A program made the position numbers and the translations under genes. The notes below the pieces were generated by a model. It saw only the letters and a program-made list of their open reading frames with translations, searched no databases and was not told the DNA's origin. A DNA stretch of 64,000 nt, taken from the NCBI GenBank assembly GCA_019264575.1, contig JAHUZV010000012.1, forward strand, positions 1 through 64,000. The letters run 5' to 3'. Shown here piece by piece: positions 29,615 through 38,212 of this stretch (the first letter of the stretch is position 1; the number at the start of each line of letters is the position of its first letter). The DNA comes from Vulcanococcus sp. (GTDB lineage Bacteria; Cyanobacteriota; Cyanobacteriia; PCC-6307; Cyanobiaceae).

Positions 29615-30886
29615 ATGGCGGTGGGCGTGCGGGCGAAGCTGGCGGAGCTGATGCGCTACGGCGGCGTGGGGGTGCTGGCCGCAGTCATCCATGCCTTGGT
29701 GCTGTTGGGCGGCGAGTGGCTGGGCTGGCCCCTGGCGCTGGCCAACCTGCTCGGCTTCCTGCTGGCTTCGGTGTGGGGCTATCTGGCCCATGCCCTGTTC
29801 ACCTTCCGGGAACACACCGGCGGCAGCACCTTCCCGCGGCGCTGGCTGCTGATCCAAACCAGCCTCAACGTGCTGGTGAGCCTTTTGCTGCCGGGTTGGC
29901 TGGGGAGCTGGGCCCGCAGCGCCGGCGGCACGCTCGTGATGGTGTTTACCCCCACGGCCATCAACTATGTGCTCTGGTCGCTGGCAGCCCGCCACAGCCG
30001 CGCACGGCGTGCCCGTCACGCCTCCACGGGCCCAATTCGATTTCACGCCGATGATCTCGGCCTGCATCCGGCGGTGAACGCCACGATCCTCGAGCTCTGC
30101 GATGCAGGTGCCCTCGATTCCGCCAGCGTGCTGGTGGCCGCCCCGGCGGCGGAAGCAGCGGCTGAGGCCTGTGCGCGGCGGCCCGATTTTGAGTTGGCCC
30201 TTCACCTTTGCCTGAGTGAGGGGCCGCCGGCAGCGGATCCGGCCCGGATTCCGGATCTGCTCGACACGCGAGGGCTCCTGGCTCTGGGTTTTGGGCGATT
30301 GCTGCTGCTCGGCTGCTTACCGCCCTGGTGGCCGCGCCGGCGGCGGATCGACGCTCAGCTGGCCCTGGAGCTGGAGGCACAGATCCAGCATTTTCAGGCG
30401 TTGTTCCCGGAGCGGTCGCTGCGGCTGGATGGTCACCAGCACGTTCACCTCACGCCATTGGTTTGGCAGCAGTTGCGGCAGCTCCCGCCAGCCCTTCAGC
30501 CAATCTGGATCCGCAGCCTGCGCGAACCCTGGCCCTGGCGCGGGATTCCCCTGGCGCTGTGGTGGCAGGGCTGCTTGGGGCTCGGACCGATCAAGTGGCT
30601 GCTGCTGCGCCTGCTGAACCGTGGCCGCGCCGCTGAGCTGGCCCGCCGCGGCATCGCCACCAATGCCGGCTTCTGTGGAGTGCTCTTCACCGGCCGGATC
30701 GATGCCGCAGTGATCGCCTCAGCCCAACACCAGCTGCGTTCTGGCGGTGGCATGGTGCTGGCCCATCCGGCCCGCGGCTTGCTCGCCGATGCGGCCGAAC
30801 TGCAGGCCTATCCCCTCTCGCGCCGCTTCTACGCCTCCCCCTGGCGCGCCCGGGAAGCCGAGGTGCTCATGCACCGCACCAGATAG
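29615..30886 (+). CDS. GtrA-like membrane domain fused to YdjC/ChbG-type deacetylase
   Basis: A 423-residue protein with two clear parts. Residues 1-125 form a GtrA-like domain with four membrane spans (about 14-33, 37-60, 76-97, 103-124), the type that flips polyprenyl-phosphate sugars. After a basic linker, residues 141-415 are a YdjC-like deacetylase: HADDLG at 144-149, LALHLCLSEG at 194-203 and HQHVHL at 274-279 supply the metal and catalytic residues. I start at the ATG at 29615, where the GtrA domain begins; the frame stays open far upstream but that part reads as the shadow of the neighbouring gene. The fusion predicts flipping and N-deacetylation of a lipid-linked HexNAc. This is inference. 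Confidence 0.85.
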   Translation: MAVGVRAKLAELMRYGGVGVLAAVIHALVLLGGEWLGWPLALANLLGFLLASVWGYLAHALFTFREHTGGSTFPRRWLLIQTSLNVLVSLLLPGWLGSWARSAGGTLVMVFTPTAINYVLWSLAARHSRARRARHASTGPIRFHADDLGLHPAVNATILELCDAGALDSASVLVAAPAAEAAAEACARRPDFELALHLCLSEGPPAADPARIPDLLDTRGLLALGFGRLLLLGCLPPWWPRRRRIDAQLALELEAQIQHFQALFPERSLRLDGHQHVHLTPLVWQQLRQLPPALQPIWIRSLREPWPWRGIPLALWWQGCLGLGPIKWLLLRLLNRGRAAELARRGIATNAGFCGVLFTGRIDAAVIASAQHQLRSGGGMVLAHPARGLLADAAELQAYPLSRRFYASPWRAREAEVLMHRTR

Positions 30887-31824
30887 GGCGGCCGACGCTT
30901 GCTCTCTTCAAAGATGCGGCCGATGTATTCCCCGAGGATGCCGATGCCGATCAGCTGCACGCCGCCGAGGAACAGCACCGCCACGATCAGCGAGGCGTAG
31001 CCCGGCACATCGATGCCATGCAGCAGCGTGCTGATCACCAAAAACAGTGCGTACACCAGGCTGATCAGCGAGATCACCGTGCCCACGCCGATCCAGATGC
31101 GCAGGGGCAGCACCGAGAAGCTGAAGATGCCATCGAGGGCATAGCTGAACAGCCGGCGGGCGTTCCAGGTGGTGGCCCCACTGCTGCGCTGGGGGCGGTC
31201 GTAGCTGATGTCCACGCTGCGAAAGCCCGTCCAGGGGAACAGCGCTTTGGAGAAGCGGGTGCCCTCGCGCATGTCGGTGAGGGCGCGCACCACTGGTTGG
31301 CTGAGCAGGCGGAAATCGCCTGCACCATCCACCAGCTGCACCGAATCGGTGAGGCGGTTGAACAGGGAATAGAAGCCCGAGGCGCTGAGGATCTTGAGGG
31401 TGGATTCCTGATCGGCGGCGCTGCGGATCGCCGTCACCATCTCGGCGCCCTCCTGCCAGAGGCGCACCATCTCGGGGATCAACTCCGGCGGGTGCTGCAG
31501 GTCGGCATCGATCAGCACCACCGCATCGCAGCGGCCGCGGGCCTGATCGAGGCCGGCGAGCATTGCAGCCTCTTTGCCGAAGTTGCGGGTGAGCTCGATC
31601 AGGCTGATCGGTAAGGCTGCAGGCTGATCCCGGCGGGCCTCGATCTCGGTGCGGATCACGGCGGCGGTGTTGTCGCGGGAGCCGTCATCGATCAGGAGGA
31701 GCTGCTGCGCTAAGCCCAGTGCCTCGATCGCGCGAATGAACGCCCCAATGCCGGCGGCTTCGTTGAAGCAGGCGGCCACCACCCAGAGGCTGGGCGGCGA
31801 TGCGGCGCTCGAGGGCGGGGTCAT
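30829..31824 (-). CDS. GtrB-like polyprenyl-phosphate glycosyltransferase (GT2)
   Basis: A 331-residue GT2 with the GT-A signatures VVAACFNEAAGIG, IDDGSRDNT and IDADLQHPPELI, and two C-terminal membrane spans (about 230-256 and 268-292, ending with the family-typical GEYIGRIFEESKRRP). It should make a polyprenyl-phosphate sugar at the cytoplasmic face. It differs clearly from the GT2 at 25628-26626, so two sugars may be activated. The coding end overlaps that of the GtrA-YdjC gene by 58 bases. Confidence 0.9.
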   Translation of the reverse strand: MTPPSSAASPPSLWVVAACFNEAAGIGAFIRAIEALGLAQQLLLIDDGSRDNTAAVIRTEIEARRDQPAALPISLIELTRNFGKEAAMLAGLDQARGRCDAVVLIDADLQHPPELIPEMVRLWQEGAEMVTAIRSAADQESTLKILSASGFYSLFNRLTDSVQLVDGAGDFRLLSQPVVRALTDMREGTRFSKALFPWTGFRSVDISYDRPQRSSGATTWNARRLFSYALDGIFSFSVLPLRIWIGVGTVISLISLVYALFLVISTLLHGIDVPGYASLIVAVLFLGGVQLIGIGILGEYIGRIFEESKRRPPYLVRCMSTSASRARQGEA

Positions 31825-31924
31825 CCGGCAGGCCCGATCGAGCGGGCGTGAGTGCTGGGTATCAGCAAAGCATCTGCCTTGTTAACGCAGCCTTAAGGTT
31901 CGAATCGGGTTTTGAGGTTGTTGC

Positions 31925-32611
31925 ATGGCTTCCGATCACCAGCCACGCACGGTGCATACGCCCTGGGGAAGCCTCACTCCGGCGGTTGATCTGGCGCCGC
32001 TGGTCTACATGCTTGTGCTCTACGGGCTGGTGTATTTCCTGCCGTTTGGTGTGTTCGAAGCCTGGACCACCGGCGAAGACGGCCCTGCGGAGTGGTTGCA
32101 GTTCGCTGCCTATGCCGGCGCCTGCCTGTGCAGCTTGCGGGTGTTGTGGCTGCGCCGCCGCCAGTGGCGCTCGCTGCAGTGGCTGGCTTGGCTTCTGCTC
32201 ACGCTGTTTTTGTTTTATGTGGCCTCCGAGGAAATCAGCTGGGGAGAGCGGATCCATGGATGGGGGGTGGAAGCGCTGCGCAGCGTGAATGCTCAAAAGG
32301 AAACCAACGTCCACAACCTTCCGGCGGTGCAGAACTACTTGCACGTGTCGTTTATTGCGGCGGGGTTGTTCTTTGGCTACGCCGGCTGGCGTTGGATGCC
32401 GCGCATCGAAGCCTGGCCCGCACGGCGCTTCAGCCTGTACTTTCTCTTTGTAGCGCTGTTTTACACCTACTTTGATCTGAGCTGGATCAGCCATGCCGAG
32501 CGCATCCGTAATGATCAAGAAGGCATCGAGCTCTTGATGGCTGTGGGCCTGTTTCTGCATACGCGCTATTGGGCCTTCAGCGCTGCTTCGCTTCCCGCAG
32601 CAACCGATTGA
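31925..32611 (+). CDS. Membrane protein with EEISWG and NxQxETNxHNL motifs
   Basis: A 228-residue protein with about six hydrophobic segments (for example 22-42, 56-72, 85-101, 139-156, 170-185, 203-218). Two polar blocks stand out: SEEISWGERIHGW at 101-113 and NAQKETNVHNL at 122-132, acidic and aromatic residues placed between membrane spans. I have seen this combination in uncharacterised bacterial membrane proteins but cannot name a function. It lies in the glycosylation region, divergent from the second GtrB-like gene by 100 bases; its end overlaps the convergent DUF2079 gene by 35 bases. Confidence 0.7.
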   Translation: MASDHQPRTVHTPWGSLTPAVDLAPLVYMLVLYGLVYFLPFGVFEAWTTGEDGPAEWLQFAAYAGACLCSLRVLWLRRRQWRSLQWLAWLLLTLFLFYVASEEISWGERIHGWGVEALRSVNAQKETNVHNLPAVQNYLHVSFIAAGLFFGYAGWRWMPRIEAWPARRFSLYFLFVALFYTYFDLSWISHAERIRNDQEGIELLMAVGLFLHTRYWAFSAASLPAATD

Positions 32612-34184
32612 GTTGCTGCTCGGCCGATTCATCCATCGCGCCGTTGCGCTGCAACACCACCACGCCGTCGTTCACCGCCTGCACGCGATATCCCTCGCTC
32701 GGCAATGTTTTCAGCAGCCGCAGGCTGCGTTTCAGCGCTTTTTGCTCCTGGGGGAAGGCCGGTGCATAACGAAGCTGCTGGTTGAGATCCACGGCAATCC
32801 ACTCCACCGGTTTCACCTCGCCTGAGCGGGTTTGATACGCCGCGTGGTCGGGGAAGCGCACGAGCACCGGCCGCGCCGCCAGGTGGGGGATGAGTTGGTT
32901 GCTGGCGGCAACGCTGGCCTCAGGGGGGATCAGCGCTAGGGCGTTGTAGGCCTGCCGGGCGTGTTGCCACTGCTGCAGCGGGCTGCTGTACACCAGCGGT
33001 TGGAGGCTGTCGGGGATCAGCCAGGAGAGGCTGCGGTTGGGATTGCTGCCAAGGGTGAACAGCAGCGAGAGCACGATGCAGCCGGCCCACACCCGCCGCA
33101 GCCGCCGCGAGCCAAACAGCGCTTGGTGGCGCTCCCACCACAGAGCGCTGCCGGCGAACAGGCCGGGCACCACTAGATAGGTGTAGCGGATGTTGATCGA
33201 GAGGGGGTTGTTGGAGCCCTGGGCCAGCAGCAGGCCGAGCAGCGGCAGCCCCATCAATAGCCAGCTGTCGAGCGCGATCCAGGGGATGAACAGCAGAGGG
33301 AGGCCTTGGCCCGCCAGATACAGCAGCGTTTCTCGCGGCGGGTTGAACAGCTCCTGCAGCAGCACGAGTGGTTGCTGGAGCGCCAGGGCGGCGGTTTCCA
33401 GGCTGCTGGCCTGCTCCTGGCCCTGCAGGTATTGGCCGAAGTTCTCCACCATGAACCGGCGGGAGTTGTCCTGGCTGAACAGCGGCATCAGCACGTTGGT
33501 GACGAGCACCACCCAGCCCCCGCCCCAGGCGATCAGGGCCAAGGCTAGGGGCCACCGCGATCGCTGCCGCACCAGCAGCCAGAGGCCGATCCCCACCAGC
33601 ACCACGCCGGTGTCTTCACGGATCAGGGGCAGTAGCAGCGCCGCCGGCACGATCATGGCCAGCCGCTGCTCCAGCAGCCCCAGCAGCAGCACAAACACGC
33701 AGAGCGGCAGCTGGCTGAGGTCGGTGAAATTGCCCAGGGCGGGCCCGATCACGGCGTTCGCGCCGAAGAAGGCCAGGGTGAGCATGGCCGCCAGATCTGG
33801 CTCTAGTCGCCGGCGTACGAGGCGATGCAGCACCAGGCCTGCGGCGGCGATCAGCGCCACCTGCAGCAGCGGCAGCGCCCATTTGCCCAGCAGGGCGACC
33901 AATGGGATCCATAGCGCCAGGCTGGGGGTGAAGTGCTGGCCGAGGCGGTGGTAGCCAAGGGCTGGTAGCTCGCCCCCATGCACCACGTTGGTGGAGAGCT
34001 GGGAGGAGAGCGTGCTTTCGAAGGGGTGGCCGCTCAGTCCGTTCCAGAGCACCTGAAACAGGATGCCCTGGTCCATCGTGGCGGCCAGGCTGTGTAGCCG
34101 CCACCACTGCAGCGCCCAGCCCACCAGGGTGAACACCCCGGCGGCCAGCCACACCCGTTGCTCTGGGCTGAGGCGCTGGTTCAT
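32577..34184 (-). CDS. DUF2079 family polytopic membrane protein
   Basis: A 535-residue protein with a dozen or so membrane spans. The start region holds TMDQGILFQVLWNGLSGH and LGQHFTPSLALWIPL, the DUF2079 pattern of an acidic residue plus aromatic residues before a His-containing loop. The C-terminal ~130 residues are soluble and end in a charged tail. It is longer than, and divergent in sequence from, the DUF2079 protein at 28166-29563. Its start overlaps the end of the GT39-like gene by four bases, so the two are translationally coupled. Confidence 0.83.
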   Translation of the reverse strand: MNQRLSPEQRVWLAAGVFTLVGWALQWWRLHSLAATMDQGILFQVLWNGLSGHPFESTLSSQLSTNVVHGGELPALGYHRLGQHFTPSLALWIPLVALLGKWALPLLQVALIAAAGLVLHRLVRRRLEPDLAAMLTLAFFGANAVIGPALGNFTDLSQLPLCVFVLLLGLLEQRLAMIVPAALLLPLIREDTGVVLVGIGLWLLVRQRSRWPLALALIAWGGGWVVLVTNVLMPLFSQDNSRRFMVENFGQYLQGQEQASSLETAALALQQPLVLLQELFNPPRETLLYLAGQGLPLLFIPWIALDSWLLMGLPLLGLLLAQGSNNPLSINIRYTYLVVPGLFAGSALWWERHQALFGSRRLRRVWAGCIVLSLLFTLGSNPNRSLSWLIPDSLQPLVYSSPLQQWQHARQAYNALALIPPEASVAASNQLIPHLAARPVLVRFPDHAAYQTRSGEVKPVEWIAVDLNQQLRYAPAFPQEQKALKRSLRLLKTLPSEGYRVQAVNDGVVVLQRNGAMDESAEQQLNRLLREAKQR

Positions 34185-36223
34185 GGCTGTTTCAGTTGAT
34201 CAGACACGGTTTGGACGGCTGCCGGCAGGCTGCTTCGGAGGGCGATGGGGCCCCGTGGATCGAAGCAGAGGCTGCGGCTGAGATCGCGCAGTGCGAGCAG
34301 TACAGCAGCGGCGCTTGGATCGCTGGCCTTGCTGTCGGCCACCCGGGCTGCGCCGCAACTGCGCCAGCCGGCCAGTTGCACCACGCTGCGGTAGGCGCTG
34401 GGCCAGCGGCCTGGGCCTTCGAGCTGCTCCAGGCGGGCAAACCAGTGGTCGGCCTGGAGCGGCCGGTTCTGCAGCACGGCCAGCAGAGCCAGGCTCCAGA
34501 GCGCATCACGATCGCTGGGGTTGCGCTTGAGCTGAGCCTCGGCCCATTGCTTCACGTCCGCTTGGTAACTGAAGCGTGGATCCAGCAGGTGCCAGGGGCC
34601 GATCGCTGCAAACACCGGCTGCAGGCCGCGGGGCCCCTGCTCCAGCCCTCGGGCTAGGGCGATGAAGCGCTGATCGAAGCTGCTGGGCGCCGCCCCGCCG
34701 GGTTGGCGGCGCCCCAGCTCCCGCTGCCGCCCCTTGCTCCAGGGCCAGGTCTGCACCAGTTCGTAGCGGCCATCGCGGCGCACGGCACGGCTCAGGGCGC
34801 GGGCGGAAGGACGCGTGGTGCCCTGATCGCCGCTGGCGATTAGCCACCACTGCCCTTGCTCGAGGGCGAGGTTTTGCTCGCCGGGGTTGCGCCCCAGCCG
34901 GCGCACCAGGATCTGGCCGCCTTGCTGGCGCCCCAGCAGGGTGAGGCTGTGCTCATTGAGATCGGGGCTGCTGCCACTGATCAGCAGGGTGGTGGGGGCA
35001 TCGCCCACGCGGGCGCGCAGGCTCTGCATTGCCGCCACCACGTTCGAGGGCGGCTCGCGATCCAGCTGGCTCCAGCTGGCCTGGGCTTCGATGCCGCCGG
35101 CACTGAGCATGCCCAAGGCAAGGGCGCCGCCGGCCCAGCGGCCCGAGCGCTGCTGGGCGATCCACTGCCCCAGTGCCCACCAGCCGCGTGCCAGCAAAAG
35201 CGCTAGCAGCGGCAGCACCGGAGCGATGTAGCGCTCGTCTTTATTGGGGCTCAGGCTGGTGCAGAGCCAGCTGCTGATCGCCACCCCCAGCAGCCAGGCC
35301 CAGCCATCAGGCCAGCGCTGGCGCCAGTGGCCCCGCTGCTGCCAGGCCAGCAGAGCCAGGCCGGCCAGGCCGGCGCCGAGGCTGGCGGCGCCCAGTTGTT
35401 GGCTCCAGAGCCGGGGATACCAAATCAGGCTGCGGGGATCGAGGCTGCCGGGATCGCCTTCGGCGGCGCCGGAGCTGATCACGGCGCGCTCGGTGCCGCC
35501 GAGGGTGGTGATCCAGTTGTGCTGCAGCCAGGGCAACAGCAAAGCCAGCACCAGGGCCAGGGCCGCCCAGGCCTGCCAGCGGCGCTTGGGCATCGCCTGG
35601 GCCTGGCCAAAGCTCCACAGGGCTGGGATGGCCAGCACCAGCAGGGCGCTTTGTTTGATCAGTAAGGCGGCGGCAATGGCCCCGCCGGCCGCGAGAGCCT
35701 GTGCCCAGCGCCCCCCGCACTCGCGCCGCTGCCAGCGCCAGAGCAGCCATAGGGCCAGGCTGCAGCTGGCGGTGAGGGGCATGTCGAGGGTGAAGTCCAC
35801 CCGCAGGCTGGAGAGAGCGGGTGCTAAGGCCGCCAGGGCGGCGGCCAGTAAGCCGAAGCCGGCAGACAGCAGCTGCCGGCCCCAGCAAGCGATCACGAGC
35901 AGCAGGAGGCCGTGCCAGAGGCTCAGGGCCCAGCTGGCGCCATCCACGCTCTCGCTGGCCGCAGCCATCACCGTGCCGCTCACCAGCGAGGCCAGGGGCG
36001 GGATCTTGGGAGAGAGATCCAGCAGCCCCTGCCAGCCGGGCCAGCCACCACCTCGCAGCAGCCCGAGGGCTCGGCCATGGTCGATGGCGCTATTGAGGTA
36101 ATCGGCCTGATCCCAGGCCGGCAGCCGTTGGTCGGCCTGCAGCCAGGCGCGATCGGCGGCCGTGGCTGCGAGCCAGAGGGCCACGAGCAGCAGCCACCAC
36201 AGCCAGGGCGAGCGCTTGAACAC
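34181..36223 (-). CDS. GT39/ArnT-like membrane glycosyltransferase
   Basis: A 680-residue protein. The N-terminal ~400 residues carry about ten membrane spans, and the first outer loop (LPAWDQADYLNSA near residue 34) contains the acidic residue expected in protein-O-mannosyltransferase/ArnT-type GT-C enzymes. A second long soluble part follows (about 420-680), with a helical, TPR-like end around ALWSLALLAVLQNRPLQADHW. Such enzymes move a sugar from polyprenyl phosphate to lipid A, protein or glycan in the periplasm. The acceptor is unknown. It is followed, with a four-base overlap, by a DUF2079 gene. Confidence 0.85.
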   Translation of the reverse strand: MFKRSPWLWWLLLVALWLAATAADRAWLQADQRLPAWDQADYLNSAIDHGRALGLLRGGGWPGWQGLLDLSPKIPPLASLVSGTVMAAASESVDGASWALSLWHGLLLLVIACWGRQLLSAGFGLLAAALAALAPALSSLRVDFTLDMPLTASCSLALWLLWRWQRRECGGRWAQALAAGGAIAAALLIKQSALLVLAIPALWSFGQAQAMPKRRWQAWAALALVLALLLPWLQHNWITTLGGTERAVISSGAAEGDPGSLDPRSLIWYPRLWSQQLGAASLGAGLAGLALLAWQQRGHWRQRWPDGWAWLLGVAISSWLCTSLSPNKDERYIAPVLPLLALLLARGWWALGQWIAQQRSGRWAGGALALGMLSAGGIEAQASWSQLDREPPSNVVAAMQSLRARVGDAPTTLLISGSSPDLNEHSLTLLGRQQGGQILVRRLGRNPGEQNLALEQGQWWLIASGDQGTTRPSARALSRAVRRDGRYELVQTWPWSKGRQRELGRRQPGGAAPSSFDQRFIALARGLEQGPRGLQPVFAAIGPWHLLDPRFSYQADVKQWAEAQLKRNPSDRDALWSLALLAVLQNRPLQADHWFARLEQLEGPGRWPSAYRSVVQLAGWRSCGAARVADSKASDPSAAAVLLALRDLSRSLCFDPRGPIALRSSLPAAVQTVSDQLKQP

Positions 36224-36390
36224 AGGCAGCGGTGGGGCGGCAGATCAAGAGAAGTCTGCGCGAGTCGCGCCAGAGAGCTGCTTGGTATCGGCTGCTACAT
36301 GCCATTGGGCTTTGTGGCACAGGTTCTCTGTGTTGCCCATGGCATGGCCTGCAAGATGGCCACACGGCGCATAGCGCCCAATTCCTCTTT

Positions 36391-36841
36391 TGGTGTGAGG
36401 ACCATGAAACTGTTCCAGAAGCTTCTTCTGGCGCCTGCTGCCCTGGGCCTGATGGCTCCTATGGCTGCTACCGCCTCTGAACTCAACATTGCTGGCGTGA
36501 GCCAGTACGGCTCGGAAGAGCAGGTGACTTCGATCACCCAGTTCTCCGACGTCCAGCCCACCGACTGGGCTTATCAGGCTCTGAGCAACCTGATCGAGCG
36601 CTACGGCTGTGTGGCCGGCTACCCCAACGGCACCTATCGCGGCAGCCGTGCGATGACCCGCTATGAAGCGGCCGCCCTGCTGAACGCTTGCCTCGATCGC
36701 GTCACCGAAGTGACCGACGAGCTGAAGCGTCTGATGAAGGAGTTCGAGAAGGAACTCGCCGTGCTGAAGGGCCGCGTGGATGGCCTCGAGGCCAAGGTTG
36801 CTGAACTGGAAGCTACCCAGTTCTCCACCACCACCAAGCTG
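36391..36841 (+). repeat. Direct repeat, copy 1: porin 5' part
   Basis: From the last 13 bases of the leader (TGGTGTGAGGACC) through the signal peptide, SLH domain and coiled coil to codon 146 of the first porin, the DNA is nearly the same as at 38213-38663 of the second porin, with only scattered, mostly silent changes. Both copies have 438 bases from ATG to the end of similarity, with no indel. Beyond this point the barrels diverge. Confidence 0.85.
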
Positions 36842-37987
36842 AAGGGTCTTGCTACCTTCGTGCTGGGTGCCAACAGCTTCGGCGGCAGCAACAACGCCAT
36901 CAAGGACGAAGCCAAGGCTATTGAAGGTGCAACGGCGTTTGCCTACGACGTTCGCCTGATCTTCGACACCAGCTTCACTGGTAAGGACCTGCTGCGCACC
37001 ACTCTGCGCGCCGGTAACTTCGCCGACTCCCCCTGGGGCGTGGGCGGTAACGGTGACTATGTGGGCCTGAACACCCTGGAAGTGTCCTTCCAGGAGGATG
37101 CTGGCCCTAATGCTGTTGGCATTAACCGTCTCTTCTATCAGTTCCCGGTTGGCGACAAAGTCACCGTGACTGTGGGTGGTCGCGTCCGTCAGGACGACAT
37201 GCTGGCCATGTGGCCCAGCGTGTACCCCGCTGACACCGTTCTCGACGTCTTCACCTACGCCGGTGCCCCCGGTACCTACAGCCTGAACCTGGGTGCTGGT
37301 GCTGGTGTGTGGTACGAGGACAACGGCTGGAGCTTCAGCCTCAACTACGTTGCTGCTAACGGCAACAACGGCAACCCTGAAGAAGGTGGTATTGGTACCT
37401 CCGGGTCCAAGGAAACCTTCACCGGTCAGATCGGCTATGCCGGTAACAACTGGGGTGCTGCAGTTGCTTACAACTACGGCAATGGTGTGGGTCCTGCTTC
37501 CTCGACCCCGGCTGCCTTCCTTGCTGGCACTGCTTCCGGTAGCAACAACTCCGTTGCTGTGAGCGCCTACTGGCAGCCTTCGGAGAGCGGCTTCATCCCC
37601 TCCATCAGCGCTGGCTGGGGCATCACTGGCTACAGCAGCAACGACACCACCTTCAACTTTGATGGTGTTACCGCTAACAGCTGGTACGTCGGCCTCCAGT
37701 GGGACGACGCCTTCATCAAGGGCAACGCCCTGGGCATGGCTGTGGGTCAGCCCACCTTCATCACCGGCTGTGAGCGCAGCTACTGTGGTGATTCTCCCAA
37801 GGACGGTAACTGGGCTTGGGAGTGGTGGTACAAGTTCCAGGTCACCGACAACATCAGCGTGACCCCCGCCCTTTACTACCTGTCCAACCCCCTGGGTCAG
37901 CTGGGCTGGGAGGCCAACGGTCGTACTAACGACAGCGCTCCTCTCACCAACTTCGGTGGCATCATCAAGACCACCTTCAAGTTCTGA
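36404..37987 (+). CDS. SLH-domain OprB-type outer membrane porin (copy 1)
   Basis: A 527-residue cyanobacterial porin. A signal peptide (cleavage probably after Ala24 in AATA) is followed by an SLH domain (about 46-100, FSDVQPTDWAYQALSNLIER and GYPNGTYRG), which binds pyruvylated wall polymer, a coiled coil (about 101-137), and a beta-barrel of the OprB/Som type that ends in a C-terminal Phe. It allows passage of small solutes or ions through the outer membrane. The start is the ATG at 36404; an open frame upstream is a shadow of the opposite-strand gene. A near copy follows, ending the tandem. Confidence 0.95.
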   Translation: MKLFQKLLLAPAALGLMAPMAATASELNIAGVSQYGSEEQVTSITQFSDVQPTDWAYQALSNLIERYGCVAGYPNGTYRGSRAMTRYEAAALLNACLDRVTEVTDELKRLMKEFEKELAVLKGRVDGLEAKVAELEATQFSTTTKLKGLATFVLGANSFGGSNNAIKDEAKAIEGATAFAYDVRLIFDTSFTGKDLLRTTLRAGNFADSPWGVGGNGDYVGLNTLEVSFQEDAGPNAVGINRLFYQFPVGDKVTVTVGGRVRQDDMLAMWPSVYPADTVLDVFTYAGAPGTYSLNLGAGAGVWYEDNGWSFSLNYVAANGNNGNPEEGGIGTSGSKETFTGQIGYAGNNWGAAVAYNYGNGVGPASSTPAAFLAGTASGSNNSVAVSAYWQPSESGFIPSISAGWGITGYSSNDTTFNFDGVTANSWYVGLQWDDAFIKGNALGMAVGQPTFITGCERSYCGDSPKDGNWAWEWWYKFQVTDNISVTPALYYLSNPLGQLGWEANGRTNDSAPLTNFGGIIKTTFKF

Positions 37988-38063
37988 TCTCTTGATCTGA
38001 ATAAGAGCTCGTTCTTCACACCTTTCGAGCTCTTTCCTCACGCAGTCCTCATTCCTCGACATC

Positions 38064-38090
38064 AGCCCTGGCTTCGGCCAGGGCTTTTTT
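38064..38090 (+). terminator. UUCG-loop terminator after porin 1
   Basis: A perfect 9-bp stem AGCCCTGGC/GCCAGGGCT closes over a TTCG tetraloop (38073-38076) and runs into six T. The stable UUCG loop and T run make this a strong intrinsic terminator, so porin 2 should have its own promoter in 38091-38225. Confidence 0.93.
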
Positions 38091-38212
38091 GTTGACCATC
38101 TCGGAAGTTGTATCGCGGGGCACATCCGGGGGTGATCCGCGCCGGTTTTGCCGCGCCATCAAGCCGGTAATGTCTGACTATTCCTGTGCCTTGGTTCAGG
38201 AATTCCCTCAAT

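Noticed and set aside
35912..36403. Upstream extension of the porin 1 frame, by 164 codons
   Set aside because: It would put a signal peptide inside the protein and lies antisense to the GT39-like gene. The second porin confirms the start at the MKLFQKLL signal peptide.
36245..38125. A 626-codon open frame on the minus strand opposite porin 1, and a 515-codon frame opposite porin 2 (38334-39881)
   Set aside because: Both are mirror frames created by GC-rich codon use in the porins. They carry no domain, and the coding signal, signal peptide and SLH domain are on the plus strand.
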